8,174 nucleotides of DNA from Promethearchaeota archaeon (lineage in GTDB: Archaea > Asgardarchaeota > Lokiarchaeia > Sigyniarchaeales > Promethearchaeaceae). The position numbers and the translations under genes are program-made. Shown here one piece after another: positions 6,768 to 8,174 of this stretch. Location: assembly GCA_014729055.1 (NCBI GenBank), contig WJKO01000052.1, positions 1 through 8,174 of the forward strand, written 5' to 3'. Under the pieces are notes generated by a model. The model was given only the letters and a program-made list of their open reading frames with translations, was not told the DNA's origin and searched no databases. How positions within the stretch are numbered: position 1 is the first letter of the stretch; each line of letters begins with the position of its first letter.

Positions 6768-8174
6768 ATGAGTGAAAAAAAACCGGATCAATCAAAGAAG
6801 AAAACAGCGAAGAAGAAGAAAAAGAAGAAAAAGATACCACCTAGGACAAAAATGCCTGAACAAGATCCAAAAAAACGAAGTCGAAATTTCAATGAAGTAA
6901 ATTTAGGTTTTACGGTGGATTTAGCGCTGGAGGAAGCACAGAGATGTCTTCAATGTCCAAAACCAAGATGTGTTCAAGGATGTCCCGTTAATGTTGATAT
7001 ACCTGGATTCATTAAACTGATTAGAGAAAGGAGATTTATCGACGCCAATCATAAGATTAAGGAATCTAATGCGTTACCCGCTGTTTGCGGTAGAGTATGT
7101 CCACAAGAGAATCAATGTGAAGGTAATTGTGTTTTAAGGAAGAGATTTGGTTCGGTATGTATAGGGCACCTTGAGCGATTTGTAGCAGATTATGAAAGAG
7201 AAAATAGTAAAGCATGTTATATCTGTGAAAAGTTACCTCCGAAAGATAAAAAGGTTGCTGTAATTGGATGTGGTCCCGCTGGTCTAACTGTGGCAGGGGA
7301 TTTGATCAAGTTAGGATATGATATTACGATTTATGAAGCTTTTCAAAAAGGTGGAGGTGTCTTAGCCTATGGGATCCCAGAATTTAGGCTCCCTAAATCG
7401 ATTGTAGCTCATGAAATTAATGAATTAATCGAGAACGGAGTTGAAATCAATTATAATATGGTGATGGGTAAAATTCTCACTGTTGAAGAACTACGTGAGA
7501 TGGGTTATGATGCGATATTTATCGCGATCGGAGCTGGATTGCCGCGTTTCATGAATATTCTTGGTGAAAATTTAAAAGGTGTTGTTTCATCGAACGAATA
7601 TTTAACCCGTTCAAACTTAATGAAAGCTTATGATTTTCCAAACTATAAAACACCACAAATACCAGGGAAGCAGGTTATTGTTATTGGTGGGGGAAATGTA
7701 GCTATGGATTCTGCGAGAACAGCTCTCAGATCTGGTGCTGAAAAAGTGACTATTGTGTACAGACGTGCAATGGAACAATTACCAGCAAGAGTCGAAGAAG
7801 TCCATCACGCGGAACAGGAAGGTGTTATTTTTAGACTTCTAAATAATCCTGTTGCCTTTTTGGGCGATGAAAATGATAATTTAATTGGTGCTCGCTGTAT
7901 AAAGATGCGTCTTGGTGAGAAAGATTCTTCTGGTCGAGCCCGTCCTATACCTATCCCTGATTCAGAATGGGAAATGCCTTGCGATCTTGCAATAATTGCT
8001 ATTGGTAATAATAGCAATCCTCTCTTAACATCAACAATAGCTGGTTTAAAATTAAATAGATGGGGTAATATTGAGGTAGATGAAGAAACTGGTCAAACAA
8101 GCATTCCTTATATCTTTGCAGCGGGTGATATCGTCACAGGATCTGCGACTGTTATATCTGCGATGGGTGCGGCA
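6768..8174 (+). CDS. nfnB: NfnB-like NADP(H)/FAD Fe-S oxidoreductase (GltD family), 3' end missing
   Basis: 469 codons are visible; the gene is open to the window edge, and about 20-25 C-terminal residues are probably missing. Conserved PPRTKMPEQDP (24-34) begins the family region after a lysine-rich tail of about 22 residues. The N-terminal twin-cluster region has C60/C63/C68/C72 and C107/C111/C117/C121; E114 in CPQE sits where NfnB has its unusual Glu cluster ligand. The FAD-binding GCGPAG is at 167-172, followed by a GGGVLAYGIPEFRLPK segment characteristic of NfnB rather than GltD of glutamate synthase. The NADP(H)-binding GGGNVAMD starts at residue 307, with YRR and ARVEEVHHA following. 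A closing FAD motif, AAGDIVTG, is near the end. Known role: NfnB holds the bifurcating FAD and exchanges hydride with NADP(H), with ferredoxin electrons entering through its [4Fe-4S] clusters. Its partner NfnA is fused to the preceding gene, whose stop abuts this ATG. No glutamate synthase large subunit is visible. Confidence 0.95.
   Translation, partial: MSEKKPDQSKKKTAKKKKKKKKIPPRTKMPEQDPKKRSRNFNEVNLGFTVDLALEEAQRCLQCPKPRCVQGCPVNVDIPGFIKLIRERRFIDANHKIKESNALPAVCGRVCPQENQCEGNCVLRKRFGSVCIGHLERFVADYERENSKACYICEKLPPKDKKVAVIGCGPAGLTVAGDLIKLGYDITIYEAFQKGGGVLAYGIPEFRLPKSIVAHEINELIENGVEINYNMVMGKILTVEELREMGYDAIFIAIGAGLPRFMNILGENLKGVVSSNEYLTRSNLMKAYDFPNYKTPQIPGKQVIVIGGGNVAMDSARTALRSGAEKVTIVYRRAMEQLPARVEEVHHAEQEGVIFRLLNNPVAFLGDENDNLIGARCIKMRLGEKDSSGRARPIPIPDSEWEMPCDLAIIAIGNNSNPLLTSTIAGLKLNRWGNIEVDEETGQTSIPYIFAAGDIVTGSATVISAMGAA

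Noticed and set aside
1457..8174. Part of a respiratory complex I (Nuo) operon
   Set aside because: Only NuoE, F and G homologues occur, the F subunit has HydB-type extensions, and NfnA/NfnB parts follow. No membrane subunits are seen, although genes beyond the right edge are not visible.
6768..8174. Glutamate synthase small subunit (GltD) acting in ammonia assimilation
   Set aside because: The GVLAYGIPEFRLPK and ARVEEVHHA segments fit NfnB better, the partner NfnA domain is in the preceding gene, and no GltB is visible.
1..8174. CRISPR array, tRNA/rRNA genes, insertion sequences or attachment sites
   Set aside because: No regularly spaced repeats, RNA-gene signatures, transposase-like frames or terminal inverted repeats were seen.

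Overview
The window is AT-rich, and every gene in it lies on the + strand. It holds two functional blocks. The first (1-1269) is a polyamine block: the 3' end of an arginase/agmatinase-family ureohydrolase, followed by a deoxyhypusine synthase-family enzyme. The second (1457-8174) is a tightly packed redox operon with four genes. They are a NuoE-like [2Fe-2S] subunit; a NuoF/HydB-like FMN, NAD(H) and Fe-S subunit; a 989-residue fusion of a NuoG/formate-dehydrogenase-like Fe-S subunit with a C-terminal NfnA-like flavin/[2Fe-2S] reductase; and an NfnB-like (glutamate synthase small subunit family) FAD/NADP(H) protein that runs off the right edge about 20-25 residues before its expected end.

The organism is most likely a strict anaerobe with a large flavin/Fe-S electron-transfer repertoire. 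The domain of life cannot be settled from the window. A deoxyhypusine synthase-family gene, a BRE/TATA-like element ahead of the redox operon, oligo-T rich gene ends and a lysine-rich protein tail suggest an archaeon (Asgard-like lineages come to mind). However, the deoxyhypusine synthase homologue is of the 'TTGAN...HD' type that is also common in bacteria, so an anaerobic bacterium is a real alternative. Genes 2-4 of the operon have strong Shine-Dalgarno sequences.

The redox genes are translationally coupled: ATGA overlap, TAATG overlap, then directly abutting stop and start. They look like one soluble complex. There are no membrane subunits, no [FeFe]-hydrogenase H-cluster motifs and no intact formate dehydrogenase active site. 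The inferred role is electron transfer, probably flavin-based bifurcation, among NAD(H), NADP(H) and ferredoxin. This is a transhydrogenase that joins a NuoEFG/HydBC-type NADH module to a complete NfnAB-type NADPH module. The nearest precedent I know is the Sporomusa-type Nfn (Stn) transhydrogenase, but the fusion of NuoG-like and NfnA-like parts with a separate NfnB gene looks like a distinct arrangement.

The 187-base gap between the blocks contains a weak stem with a T-rich tail after the deoxyhypusine synthase-like gene. It also contains a TATA-like element and a perfect 13-bp dyad just before the redox operon, which begins with a TTG codon and lacks a good Shine-Dalgarno sequence.
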